Shown one piece after another: positions 23,905-32,282 of a stretch of 64,000 nt of DNA. The stretch's first letter is position 1. Every line of letters begins with the position of its first letter. Under the pieces are notes generated by a model. That model did no database searches and had not been told where the DNA came from. It worked only from the letters and a program-made list of their open reading frames with translations. This DNA comes from Flavivirga amylovorans (GTDB lineage Bacteria; Bacteroidota; Bacteroidia; Flavobacteriales; Flavobacteriaceae), in NCBI RefSeq assembly GCF_030540875.1, contig NZ_JAUOEM010000005.1, forward strand, positions 124,001 to 188,000. The letters run 5' to 3'. The translations under genes and the position numbers were made by a program.

Positions 23905-25752
23905 TTATTTTCCCAAAGCCCCATTAAACCCCTCAACACCACCAACAACAGGTAATGTTAAACTAGTGCCATCCAAATCAACAGTCAGTTCCGTTCCAGC
24001 TTTTGGATGTAATGTGAATTCTTTATCGCTAGAAAAAACCATCAAGCCTATTTGTTGTCCGGCTTTAATAATTTGGTCATCTGGCATTAAATTAAAAGAA
24101 ACTTCGTAAAACGTCTCAGGCTTTAAAGGTTTGCTTTCAGTCAATGATTTGTGATTTTGAGGATCTGCCCAACCACGCGTAATAATATTGTCTGTTATTT
24201 TTGCTCCTTCTTGTTCATTCCAAGGAAGTGATACTAGCCAAACCGATAGATTGGCAGCCGATTTACTACTTGCTAATTTTATAGTAACTTTTGGTATCCC
24301 AGATATGTGAACATCCTTTGTCAATTTAGGAGTTACATAAAGTAAACGATGTTTAGATGCTTCTGCTTTTGCAAGATCTTTACCAGAAAACGAATAATCG
24401 TCAACCAAAGTTTCTTTGCCTTGTTTCTTAACCTTACTGGTTTTCAATCCACCAGCTTTTTCTCCCCCTGTAGTTAGATATAGTGTAACATTGGAAGCTT
24501 CTGGGTTAGGATAGTCTTTATAAGCTGTGGGTTCACTTTTGTTGTCATGTTCACGAACTATCCAGGCTTTAGCATCGTTTTCAACATCATTTTTTATACC
24601 ATGCAAATAGCGGGTAAACCAACGATTCATTAGTTTAATAGGAGGCGGACCACCATGTCCGTTTTGATGATAAAATATTTGAGTTGGTAATCCCATTTCT
24701 TTAGCTTTAGCATATAAACCATAGCTGTGCTCAGTCATCACGTTCCAATCGTTAAAGCCGTGAGACATTAATAAAGCAGCTTTCATGTTTTGGGCATTAT
24801 CCATTAAATTACGTACTTTCCAGAAATCATTATAATCTCCAGTAATTCTATCCATGCCGTTTTTCATTTCGGTGTCTCTAACAGTTTTATTGTTATATGG
24901 TCGATTAGCTTCTGCTCCACTATGAATAAAATCATAAAGCACATCAACATCCTCCCCTAGATAACCGCCAGGAGATCTTACTAAACCATTAGATCTATAA
25001 TAGTTATAAAAAGAGGTTACAGGCGCAATAGGAATAATAGCTTCTAAACCATCTACACCAGTTGTAGCTGCTGCTACGGGTAGTGTACCATTATAAGATG
25101 TTCCAGTCATACCTACTTTTCCAGTAGACCAATAGGCTGTAACTAGGCTGTCGCCATCAATGGTTTTATAGCCGTTTATACGTCCACATAACCAATCAAT
25201 AACCGCTTTTGGTGCTAAAGATTCATTATGACCTCCAACGGTTGGAGCGCCTTGGGATAATCCAGTCCCTGGAGAAGAAGAATGAACAACAATATAGCCT
25301 CTAGGAACCCATTTTTGTATATGCGAATTAGATATAACTGGACGTTTGTCTATGCGTGTTACTTCAGCATGAACACGTTCTTTTGCTGTTTCTCCAAGTT
25401 CATGATTGACATCCCAAAAAAGACCGTCAACATTAGGTGCAACACCAGCAAAGTATGGACTTGAAATATAAATAACGGGGAGTTTTAATCCTTCGCTTTC
25501 TGTTTGTTCTGGTCTAGTAACAGCGACATGCATGCGATCTAATTTGCCATCACCATCAGTATCAAAAGTCGTTTCTACCCATAAATCATGTCTAATCCAT
25601 TTGCTTGGATCTTTAAATGCATCTACTATTTGTGCTTCACCATTTTTAAAAATAGGTGTCGCTTTTGTTTCTTGTCCTAAACTTGAAAAGGCGCCAATAA
25701 CTAATAAAGCGCCTGTTAATACTATAGACTTTAGTCTTACAGGATAATCCAT
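23905..25752 (-). CDS. CocE/NonD-type (X-Pro dipeptidyl-peptidase, S15) hydrolase
   Basis: The 615-residue protein has an N-terminal signal or anchor (about 8-27), an alpha/beta hydrolase core and a C-terminal beta jelly roll typical of PepX/CocE proteins. The nucleophile elbow is GTSYNG (217-222, Ser 219). The Asp probably lies in SHGFNDWNV and the His in HQNGHGGPP. Family members cleave X-Pro dipeptides or acyl esters; the annotation Xaa-Pro dipeptidyl-peptidase is common for flavobacterial homologues. It is likely periplasmic or exported. An NTF2-like secreted protein gene lies 15 bp upstream on the same strand, so they form a pair. Confidence 0.88.
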   Translation of the reverse strand: MDYPVRLKSIVLTGALLVIGAFSSLGQETKATPIFKNGEAQIVDAFKDPSKWIRHDLWVETTFDTDGDGKLDRMHVAVTRPEQTESEGLKLPVIYISSPYFAGVAPNVDGLFWDVNHELGETAKERVHAEVTRIDKRPVISNSHIQKWVPRGYIVVHSSSPGTGLSQGAPTVGGHNESLAPKAVIDWLCGRINGYKTIDGDSLVTAYWSTGKVGMTGTSYNGTLPVAAATTGVDGLEAIIPIAPVTSFYNYYRSNGLVRSPGGYLGEDVDVLYDFIHSGAEANRPYNNKTVRDTEMKNGMDRITGDYNDFWKVRNLMDNAQNMKAALLMSHGFNDWNVMTEHSYGLYAKAKEMGLPTQIFYHQNGHGGPPPIKLMNRWFTRYLHGIKNDVENDAKAWIVREHDNKSEPTAYKDYPNPEASNVTLYLTTGGEKAGGLKTSKVKKQGKETLVDDYSFSGKDLAKAEASKHRLLYVTPKLTKDVHISGIPKVTIKLASSKSAANLSVWLVSLPWNEQEGAKITDNIITRGWADPQNHKSLTESKPLKPETFYEVSFNLMPDDQIIKAGQQIGLMVFSSDKEFTLHPKAGTELTVDLDGTSLTLPVVGGVEGFNGALGK

Positions 25753-25767
25753 GTTTTTAATTGTAAT

Positions 25768-26307
25768 TTATTTTTTTGGAAGGTAATATTCAGGAATCCT
25801 ATTTTCATTCGTTTCCTGAGTCCAGTAAATATTGATAACCCACCACCGTTTGCCATCATTTAAAAGTTGAATACTGTTAATGCCCCTCATAAACGGTTTT
25901 TTATCATCTCTACTATAAAAAGCTTCATAAGTACTGAATACTTGGGCAATATTACCAAAAGTATCTACCTCTCTATGTATTTCTTTTTCAAAAAAACCAT
26001 TTTCAACCAACCATTTTCCAGAGCTCTTAACATAATCGTCAGGAGACATGTAGCGTACTTTAAGCTCTCCGTCTTTATTTTTGCCAGAAGGGATTAATTT
26101 AGCTCCGGGCTTGAATAAAAATTTGAATAGCTCCCAGTCTCTCGGAGCACCTCTTTCTCCCGAAATAACCGCATATAATGATTTAATTGTGTTATCCAGA
26201 GTTTTTACGTTTTCTGAGTAGTCTTTTGGTTGTTCTTTCTCTTTTTCTTGTGATGTCACAGATAATGTTACCATGCACAATAGTATAATGGCTATCGTTT
26301 TTTTCAT
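25768..26307 (-). CDS. secreted NTF2-like protein
   Basis: The 179-residue protein has a signal peptide (1-19, ending VTSQ). The mature part looks like a nuclear transport factor 2-like (SnoaL-type) cone fold: an N-terminal helix with YAVISGERGAPRDWELFKFLF, then long strands such as VFSTYEAF and a final RWWVINIYWTQE. These folds bind or transform small hydrophobic molecules, but no catalytic residues can be assigned. It is the first gene of a pair with the CocE-type hydrolase. The 135-bp gap to smpB holds a 16-nt perfect palindrome (TTGATGAATTCATCAA, 26399-26414). Confidence 0.75.
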   Translation of the reverse strand: MKKTIAIILLCMVTLSVTSQEKEKEQPKDYSENVKTLDNTIKSLYAVISGERGAPRDWELFKFLFKPGAKLIPSGKNKDGELKVRYMSPDDYVKSSGKWLVENGFFEKEIHREVDTFGNIAQVFSTYEAFYSRDDKKPFMRGINSIQLLNDGKRWWVINIYWTQETNENRIPEYYLPKK

Positions 26308-26442
26308 CTTAAATTATGATAAATCTTATTTGATTAACAAAGTAAAGCTTTTGTTGGCTTTTAATCGTTAATGCTTTCTTAAATTTAAAGCTTTTTTATT
26401 GATGAATTCATCAAGGCTTGAGCTTAAGAAAATCGAGAATAA

Positions 26443-26901
26443 TTATTTGAAGTTTTTCTTAATCCTATCTAAATCACGTTTATTATCGCGATCTTTAATC
26501 GTTTCTCGTTTATCATACAGTTTTTTACCTTTTGCTAGAGCGATATCCATTTTTGCATAGCCTTTTTCATTAATAAATAATCGTAAAGGAATAATAGTAA
26601 GTCCTGTATTTTGAACCTCTTTTAGTAGTTTTTTTAGTTCTTTTTTGTTTAGCAAAAGCTTTCTTTCTGCTTTAGGGCGATGATTGTAATAATTACCAAA
26701 AGCATATTCTTCAATAGTCATATTAATAACAAAAAGCTCCCCTTGTTCATTAAACTCACAAAAACTTTCGGCTATAGAAGCTCTGCTGCTGCGTATGGAT
26801 TTAATTTCTGTCCCAGTTAGCACAATACCCGCTGTATACTTATCTAATATTTCATATAGAAAGCGAGCCTTTTTGTTTTGTATGTTAATGTTTTTTTGCA
26901 T
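26443..26901 (-). CDS. smpB: SsrA-binding protein SmpB
   Basis: SmpB binds tmRNA and brings it to stalled ribosomes in trans-translation. The 152-residue protein has the family signatures [25 protein letters not shown], the basic C-terminal tail [20 protein letters not shown] and the usual length. The ATG at 26899-26901 is chosen. A TTG three codons upstream also lies in the frame, but it overlaps the -7 box TAGTTTTG of the presumed promoter. The tmRNA gene itself was not seen in the window. Confidence 0.95.
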   Translation of the reverse strand: MQKNINIQNKKARFLYEILDKYTAGIVLTGTEIKSIRSSRASIAESFCEFNEQGELFVINMTIEEYAFGNYYNHRPKAERKLLLNKKELKKLLKEVQNTGLTIIPLRLFINEKGYAKMDIALAKGKKLYDKRETIKDRDNKRDLDRIKKNFK

Positions 26902-26907
26902 GGAGCA

Positions 26908-26915
26908 CAAAACTA
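26908..26915 (-). promoter_or_regulatory. -7 box of smpB, close to the start codon
   Basis: On the minus strand TAGTTTTG matches TAnnTTTG, six bases before the ATG (26901). The mRNA would have almost no leader. No TTG is present at the proper distance; the left arm of the inverted-repeat element (26939-26964) begins just where a -33 box would lie. Confidence 0.4.
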
Positions 26916-26938
26916 CATAATTTTATGAAGTTATTTAT

Positions 26939-27100
26939 GAACTCATTTTAGACTTTTTGGATTTGCTAAAAAATTGCTGTTTTAAGCTCTGTTTTTGTCT
27001 TTTTTTCCTTCCGTAGCTCTGCTATGCAACTCAAAAAAGTCTTCAACATAGGCAAAAACTTCTAATTTTCGCTTAAATCCAAAAAGTCTAAAATGAGTTC
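26939..27100. mobile_element. MITE-like element with 26-bp perfect inverted repeats
   Basis: The 26-bp arms at 26939-26964 and 27075-27100 are exact reverse complements (GAACTCATTTTAGACTTTTT plus GGATTT). They enclose 110 bp. The interior read on the minus strand continues an open frame without a start codon, containing LEVFAYVEDFFELHSRATEG and then a stop. No transposase is encoded. A related 18-bp hairpin lies at 52992-53041. I see no clear target-site duplication. The element fills most of the 315-bp gap between smpB and the S41 peptidase gene; nothing else was seen in the gap. Confidence 0.6.
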
Positions 27101-27216
27101 TATGTGTGATACTATCGAAAAATTAAATAAGGCGTTAAAGAATTATTAATTGATTATACTTTTAAGTAAATACAATTACTTTAGCAAGTAGAATTCAATT
27201 AGGTTGAGAATAGTAT

Positions 27217-28797
27217 ATGAAAAAAACGATTCTATTACTTTTAGTTTTATTGGTTTTAATGTCTTGCAGAAGTGTTAAAAAACATAATGAGCAAATAACA
27301 AAGCTGCATGATGTAATTAGTTTGCATGAAGATATAGATAAGATATATGAGCAATTAAAAAGACATCATCCCAAATTATACCAATATACATCGAAAGAAG
27401 TTTTAGACTTTAAGTTTGATAGCCTTAAAAATACGATCAAGACTCCAATTGATTCTCGAGAATTTTACAGAAAGCTAGCACCCGTAGTATCTCAGGTTAA
27501 ACAAGGGCATATTTCGCTAAGTTCTGCAAATAAGTGGTATACAAAGAGAGAACGTAAAAAGTTACTTAAGAGAAAGTTTGAATTTTATGCACTAGATTTT
27601 GAGTATCTGGAAAATAAGCTTTGGGTTAAAAATACTAGAGGTAAAGATTCTACAATTGTAGGAAGTGAAGTTGTTAAAATTGAAGAGGATCTGGTTTCAG
27701 ATTTAATAGATGTATATAAAACGCGTTTTTCTTCAGATGGCTATAATACCACATTACATAATAGGTATGTTGGGAGACATTTTTCTAATTTTTATTATAA
27801 TGATAAAGGGTTTGTTGATAGCTTGAAGGTGACTTTTAAAAATAAAGATTCCTTGTTTGTTAAAACATTTAGAAGGGAACAAAAGCCAAAAAAGTCTAAA
27901 AAACAAGATTCTACTAAAGCTATAAAACCTAAAAAGCTAACCTCTGCAGAGAAAAAAGTAAATCGTTTAGCCTTTAAAAAGAAACGGAAATTTAATAGAA
28001 AACATGGATTTATAAAAAAACGTAAAGAATATACGCGAAACTTTGGTTTTATTAAAAAAGCTAAAGATGTTGCCTATATAAAATTAAGAAGCTTTACAAA
28101 TGGTAATTATAAAAAATTCTATAAAGAGAGTTTTGCAAAATTAGATTCGGCACGTACGAAGTATTTAATCTTAGATTTAAGAGATAATGGGGGAGGTAGA
28201 ATTGCTGAAATTGATTATTTGTATTCGTATTTAGCCAAGGAGAGCTATAAGTTTATTGAAGATAGTGAGGTAAATAGTCGTGTGCCGTTCCTGAAATTTT
28301 TAATGAGCAATACAACATCAAATAGTTTAAAAATATTATCTGGTATTGTATCGCCTATAATTGTTGTTCAGAATTTAATAAGAACTAGAAAACGAGACGG
28401 TAAATTGTATTATAGGTTCAGGCATACAAAAATTAAAACTCCTAGACCTTTACGTTTTAAAGGCGATATGTATGTTTTGATTAATGGGAATTCATTTTCG
28501 GCTTCATCTTTAATTTCTACACATTTAAAAGCGACTAAAAGAGCCACTTTTGTTGGTGAAGAAACGGGAGGTGCTTATAATGGGACTGTTGCTGGTATTT
28601 ATAAAATATATGAATTGCCAAACACCAGACTAAAAATAAGGATGGGGATGATGCAAATAGAAGCACCGCAAAAACAAGAACCAGACGGTTATGGTGTAAA
28701 ACCAGATATTGAAATTTCACCAACAATTAATGATAGACGTTTGGAAAAAGATTCCGAATTAGAATGGATATTAAATGATATTGAAGAAAAAGGGTAA
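27217..28797 (+). CDS. S41 family (C-terminal processing-like) peptidase lipoprotein
   Basis: The 526-residue protein begins with a lipoprotein signal, VLMSC, lipidated at Cys 17. The C-terminal S41/tail-specific protease domain contains YLILDLRDNGGGRI, the serine region INGNSFSASSLIS and FVGEETGGAYNG. A Lys/Arg-rich insertion (about 225-275, with the doubled HGFIKKRKE / FGFIKKAKD) separates it from the N-terminal domain, and I cannot see a PDZ domain. It should be a periplasmic or outer-membrane protease for C-terminal tails or misfolded proteins. It stands alone. The upstream TACTTTAG (27178-27185) is a near match to the -7 box. Confidence 0.88.
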   Translation: MKKTILLLLVLLVLMSCRSVKKHNEQITKLHDVISLHEDIDKIYEQLKRHHPKLYQYTSKEVLDFKFDSLKNTIKTPIDSREFYRKLAPVVSQVKQGHISLSSANKWYTKRERKKLLKRKFEFYALDFEYLENKLWVKNTRGKDSTIVGSEVVKIEEDLVSDLIDVYKTRFSSDGYNTTLHNRYVGRHFSNFYYNDKGFVDSLKVTFKNKDSLFVKTFRREQKPKKSKKQDSTKAIKPKKLTSAEKKVNRLAFKKKRKFNRKHGFIKKRKEYTRNFGFIKKAKDVAYIKLRSFTNGNYKKFYKESFAKLDSARTKYLILDLRDNGGGRIAEIDYLYSYLAKESYKFIEDSEVNSRVPFLKFLMSNTTSNSLKILSGIVSPIIVVQNLIRTRKRDGKLYYRFRHTKIKTPRPLRFKGDMYVLINGNSFSASSLISTHLKATKRATFVGEETGGAYNGTVAGIYKIYELPNTRLKIRMGMMQIEAPQKQEPDGYGVKPDIEISPTINDRRLEKDSELEWILNDIEEKG

Positions 28798-28898
28798 TAT
28801 TCCCATGTGTATAATGGATGCTATTTAACATAAAAACGTGTTAAACAGTTCAATTTATTTTACTTTTCTTCTTAGTTTTATTCAAAACCCACCAAATT

Positions 28899-29402
28899 AT
28901 GAAGCGTAATCAATTTATTAAATCAATTGGAATTACTTCTTTAATCATTCCAACATTACCCTTGGTTTCTTTTAGTAAACCACAAGAAGAGCCTCAATTA
29001 AACAAAGCGTTGGTTGAAGAGTTTGTTAGGGTCTCTCATGGTAAGCTTGATATGGTTAAAGAGTTACTTAAAGAACATCCAACACTTCTTAATGCTGCTC
29101 ATGATTGGGGAGGCGGTGACTTCGAAACAGGTTTAGGAGCCGCAAGTCATGTAGGTAATAAAGACGTTGCACAATACCTTTTAGACAGAGGCGCACAGGC
29201 CAATGTTTTTACAGTTGCATTATTTGGAAAAATGGATATACTAAAGGCTATGATAGAATTTTCTCCCAGCTTAATCAATGCCAAAGGACCACATGGTTTT
29301 ACTTTATTGCACCATGCCGAAAAAGGAGGTGATGACGCTTTAGAGATTAAAGAGTATTTAATGTCTCTAGGACAAAAAGAAACTAGAATACCTCTTTATT
29401 AA
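28899..29402 (+). CDS. exported ankyrin-repeat-like protein
   Basis: The 167-residue protein has an N-terminal hydrophobic leader (about 8-27) preceded by basic residues, so it is probably exported. The mature part contains about three ankyrin-type helix pairs: VRVSHGKLDMVKELLKEHP, AASHVGNKDVAQYLLDRGA and FGKMDILKAMIEF, then GFTLLHHAEKGGDDALEIKEYL. The ankyrin fold serves protein binding. The MKRNQFIKSIG start is similar to secreted Bacteroidota proteins with a Tat-like leader, but no twin arginine is present. The gene lies 101 bp after the S41 peptidase. The partner is unknown. Confidence 0.75.
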   Translation: MKRNQFIKSIGITSLIIPTLPLVSFSKPQEEPQLNKALVEEFVRVSHGKLDMVKELLKEHPTLLNAAHDWGGGDFETGLGAASHVGNKDVAQYLLDRGAQANVFTVALFGKMDILKAMIEFSPSLINAKGPHGFTLLHHAEKGGDDALEIKEYLMSLGQKETRIPLY

Positions 29403-29416
29403 AAGCTCTTTTTTTA

Positions 29417-29447
29417 TTGTCTACCCATAATAACATTCGTATTTTTG
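29417..29447 (+). promoter_or_regulatory. promoter of lpdA
   Basis: TTG (29417-29419), a 20-nt spacer and TATTTTTG (29440-29447) match the Bacteroidota consensus in every fixed position. It lies 37 bp upstream of the lpdA ATG and after the ankyrin gene stop, so lpdA has its own promoter. Confidence 0.6.
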
Positions 29448-29484
29448 TTTTTAATTTTTTTAATAAAAACATCAAATATATTTT

Positions 29485-30885
29485 ATGAATTCATACGATG
29501 TAGCCGTAATTGGTTCAGGACCTGGAGGATACGTGGCAGCAATACGTTGTGCACAATTAGGAATGAAAACAGCCATTATAGAAAAGTATTCTACATTAGG
29601 TGGTACTTGCTTAAATGTTGGTTGTATACCAAGTAAGGCTCTTTTAGATTCTTCTCATCATTATGAAGATGCAGTAAAACATTTTGAAGAGCATGGTATT
29701 GAAATACCAGGAGATGTTAAGGTGAATTTAGAAAAAATGATTGCTCGTAAACAAGCTGTAGTAGATCAAACAACTGGAGGTATTGATTTTCTTATGAAGA
29801 AAAACAATATTGATGTTTATCAAGGCTTAGGAAGTTTTAAAGATGCGACTCATATTATTATTTCAGGAGAAGAGACCACAGAAATTGAAGCAAAAAATAC
29901 GATTATAGCAACTGGAAGTAAACCTTCAAATCTGCCTTTTATAAATATTGATAAAGAGCGTGTTATAACATCTACTGAAGCTTTGAAACTTAAAGAAATT
30001 CCAAAACATTTAATAGTGATTGGTGGGGGGGTTATAGGTTTAGAGCTTGGACAGGTTTATAAGAGATTAGGAGCAGACGTTTCTGTTGTTGAGTTTATGG
30101 ATCGTATTATTCCAACCATGGATGCTGGCTTATCTAAAGAGCTTAATAAAGTTTTAAAGAAACAGAAATTCAAAATTAATGCGTCTCATAAAGTAAAGTC
30201 TGTGGAGCGTGTTGGTGATGAAGTTATAGTAAAAGCTGACAATAAAAAAGGAGAAGAAGTAGAATTTAAAGGAGACTATTGTTTAGTGTCTGTAGGACGT
30301 CGTCCTTATACAGATGGTTTAAACGCTGAAGCCGCAGGCATAAAATTAAATGATAGAGGACAGGTTGAAGTAAATGATCATTTACAAACAAGTGCATCGA
30401 ACATTTATGCGATTGGAGATGTGGTTAAAGGTGCGATGTTAGCACACAAAGCAGAAGAAGAAGGCGTGTTTGTTGCTGAAACGATCGCAGGACAAAAACC
30501 ACATATAGATTACAATTTAATTCCTGGTGTTGTTTACACATGGCCAGAAGTTGCTGCAGTTGGAAAAACAGAGGAGCAACTTAAAGAAGCTGGTGTTGCA
30601 TATAAATCTGGACAATTTCCAATGCGTGCTTTAGGTAGAAGTAGGGCTAGTATGGATTTAGATGGATTTGTAAAGATTCTTGCAGATAAAACAACTGATG
30701 AGATTTTAGGAGTACATATGGTAGGAGCACGTGCCGCAGATATGATTGCTGAAGCTGTTGTAGCTATGGAATATAGAGCATCTGCTGAAGATGTATCACG
30801 TATGTCTCATGCACATCCTACATTTACAGAAGCTATCAAAGAAGCGGCTTTAGCGGCAACTGATGATAGAGCGTTGCATATTTAA
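29485..30885 (+). CDS. lpdA: dihydrolipoyl dehydrogenase (E3)
   Basis: The 466-residue flavoprotein reoxidises dihydrolipoamide in the pyruvate, 2-oxoglutarate and branched-chain 2-oxoacid dehydrogenase complexes and in glycine cleavage. It has the FAD-binding GSGPGG (10-15), the redox-active pair C42 and C47 in GGTCLNVGCIPSK, the NAD-binding GGGVIGLELG (about 177-186), the second FAD motif YAIGDVV and the C-terminal catalytic His in AHPTFTE. Length and motifs are fully typical. It has its own promoter and terminator. Neighbouring genes do not encode E1 or E2, so its specific complex is not shown. Confidence 0.96.
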   Translation: MNSYDVAVIGSGPGGYVAAIRCAQLGMKTAIIEKYSTLGGTCLNVGCIPSKALLDSSHHYEDAVKHFEEHGIEIPGDVKVNLEKMIARKQAVVDQTTGGIDFLMKKNNIDVYQGLGSFKDATHIIISGEETTEIEAKNTIIATGSKPSNLPFINIDKERVITSTEALKLKEIPKHLIVIGGGVIGLELGQVYKRLGADVSVVEFMDRIIPTMDAGLSKELNKVLKKQKFKINASHKVKSVERVGDEVIVKADNKKGEEVEFKGDYCLVSVGRRPYTDGLNAEAAGIKLNDRGQVEVNDHLQTSASNIYAIGDVVKGAMLAHKAEEEGVFVAETIAGQKPHIDYNLIPGVVYTWPEVAAVGKTEEQLKEAGVAYKSGQFPMRALGRSRASMDLDGFVKILADKTTDEILGVHMVGARAADMIAEAVVAMEYRASAEDVSRMSHAHPTFTEAIKEAALAATDDRALHI

Positions 30886-30911
30886 ACTGTATCAAAATAA
30901 AGAATAAAAAG

Positions 30912-30941
30912 AAAAGCGAACGCATTGAGTTCGCTTTTTTT
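30912..30941 (+). terminator. intrinsic terminator of lpdA
   Basis: A perfect 10-bp stem AAAAGCGAAC / GTTCGCTTTT (30912-30921 and 30929-30938) with loop GCATTGA ends in a T7 run. It is 27 bp after the lpdA stop. Confidence 0.85.
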
Positions 30942-31095
30942 ATTGCTGTTTTTGAAATATGCACATTACTTATATTCATATTATAGGTCTACTAATTTTT
31001 ATACGTATTAGTTTGTTTGTACTATTTTTGAATTAACGTGGGATGTGTTGTGGATTGATAATCAGTTGTTTAAAAGTTTTTAATTATAAATCATA

Positions 31096-31215
31096 TCATT
31101 CCGAGGAACGTGGAGGAGAATCTCTTTAAGATGAGATGTCTCAAGTTTATCTTGAGTACTTCGACTCCGCTCAGTATAAACTCAAGTCGAAAGACTCATA
31201 CTTCGCTCTGTCGAT
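31096..31215. repeat. dispersed intergenic repeat, long copy
   Basis: This part of the 399-bp gap between lpdA and DUF2490 reads TCATTCCGAGGAACGTGGAG, then GAATCTCTTTAAG, ATGAGATGTCTCAAG, ACTTCGACTCCGCTCAG, CTCAAGTCGAAAGACTC and ACTTCGCTCTGTCGAT. The internal inverted pieces (TTGAG/CTCAA, TCGACTT/AAGTCGA) would fold. It shares core words with 23844-23898 and 48240-48269. The rest of the gap is the lpdA terminator and AT-rich DNA with nothing recognisable. Confidence 0.6.
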
Positions 31216-31284
31216 ATTGTAAAGGTTAAGTAATTCGAGAACAAAAATTAGTAATTTAATAATTTTTGTTATGCGAATAAACAT

Positions 31285-31962
31285 TTAAACTTTTTTCTTC
31301 CGATGATCCGTTTTAATAAATAAACTGACTTGTAATCTGTGTAAGTTTAAATCGTTTATAAAGCGATACATATAGCCTAATTGTAAATTACAAGATTTAT
31401 TAAGATTAATTCCAAGAGCACTATAAAGCCTATTTTCTGAAAAGAAGTCTTTTTCAAGATGTACAAGAACTTCATTATTAGCACGAATAAAGAGTGTTTT
31501 ATTTAACTTAATTTTTGTTCCTAATCGATATCTTAACCTGTTTTTTGATGTGTGTCCAACCCTAAGATTAAATAAACGCTGCTCTAGCCTTAGTCTATGG
31601 TCTATAGGTAAATTACCTAGCTCATGTTTATAGGCAAATTGCTCAGATATCCTGTATTCAAATATATGTCTACCTTCTAAACCTTGAATACTTCTATCAA
31701 TGTCTAAAAAACTATATCCTAGCTCAAATTTTAGTTTACTGTTTATATGATAATTTATGCCCCCTTTAAGAAGCAGTAAATTAAGGTTTGTTGTTGGCTC
31801 ATAAGCCCATATTTGTCCACCAGCAACAATACTTATCTTGTTTGATAATCTATGATTTCCAAAGTAAGTATACCAGGCTCCTAATTCGTCTTCAGGTGAA
31901 GTTTGTGAGTAACTTAATGAAATAGTAAATAAAAAAAAGAGGGCTATTATATAATGTTTCAT
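31285..31962 (-). CDS. DUF2490 outer-membrane protein
   Basis: From the ATG at 31960-31962 the protein has 225 residues and begins with a clean signal peptide (MKHYIIALFFLFTISLSYSQ). The open frame extends 18 codons further to 32016, but the longer form would bury the signal. The mature part shows DUF2490 features: GAWYTYFGNHRLSNKISIV, LKFELGYSFL, HRLRLEQRLF and alternating strands to the end, as expected for a small beta barrel in the outer membrane. No function is established. Among neighbours, the SLC13 permease and a small ORF lie upstream on the same strand. Confidence 0.85.
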   Translation of the reverse strand: MKHYIIALFFLFTISLSYSQTSPEDELGAWYTYFGNHRLSNKISIVAGGQIWAYEPTTNLNLLLLKGGINYHINSKLKFELGYSFLDIDRSIQGLEGRHIFEYRISEQFAYKHELGNLPIDHRLRLEQRLFNLRVGHTSKNRLRYRLGTKIKLNKTLFIRANNEVLVHLEKDFFSENRLYSALGINLNKSCNLQLGYMYRFINDLNLHRLQVSLFIKTDHRKKKV

Positions 31963-32037
31963 GACTTTGAATTTGGGAAATGAGATATTTGGCGTTATAG
32001 TTTTTGTTGTTTTCAATTTATTAGAATCTAGTAATGT

Positions 32038-32064
32038 AAAAGGAGCTCAAAATGAACTCCTTTT
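32038..32064. terminator. hairpin between the 52-codon ORF and DUF2490
   Basis: AAAAGGAGCTC / GAACTCCTTTT forms an 11-bp stem with one mismatch and a 5-nt loop. The T4 end on either strand makes it a weak bidirectional terminator. On the minus strand it follows the small ORF at 32081-32239. Confidence 0.5.
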
Positions 32065-32080
32065 AGTTAAATAAGAAAAT

Positions 32081-32239
32081 CTATTGAAGGTGTTCGTATA
32101 AGTGATGATTTTCATCTGTTAATGGGCTACCCTCAATAATCTGACTTGAAGTTTGACCTTCAATTTTTCCAGTATTAATAGTAGGTATAACAAATAATTG
32201 TTCTAAAACTGTATCTGTAATTGTTGTTGAATCTTTCAT
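32081..32239 (-). CDS. small hypothetical protein, 52 residues
   Basis: An ATG-initiated frame of 52 codons fills the space between the SLC13 permease and DUF2490 and is followed by a hairpin. The product starts MKDSTTITDTVLEQLFVIPT and ends LTDENHHLYEHLQ. It has no signal or membrane segment and is acidic to neutral. I do not recognise it. The start codon lies 44 bp beyond the SLC13 stop, so it could be the last gene of that transcript. It may be a real small protein or chance; the terminator-like hairpin after it favours a gene. Confidence 0.4.
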   Translation of the reverse strand: MKDSTTITDTVLEQLFVIPTINTGKIEGQTSSQIIEGSPLTDENHHLYEHLQ

Positions 32240-32282
32240 TATTTTCAGTTTTAAGGTTACTATTAATAGTGTCTTTTAAATT

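Noticed and set aside
26399-26414. Palindrome TTGATGAATTCATCAA after the NTF2-like gene as terminator or operator
   Set aside because: No T-run on a suitable strand close to it and no second copy; kept only as a note under the neighbouring gene.
26908-26910. TTG start for SmpB three codons upstream
   Set aside because: It overlaps the -7 promoter box and the ATG at 26899-26901 gives the usual SmpB start.
26902-27216. tmRNA gene next to smpB
   Set aside because: No Ala-tRNA-like ends or tag-peptide frame are visible; the space is taken up by the inverted-repeat element.
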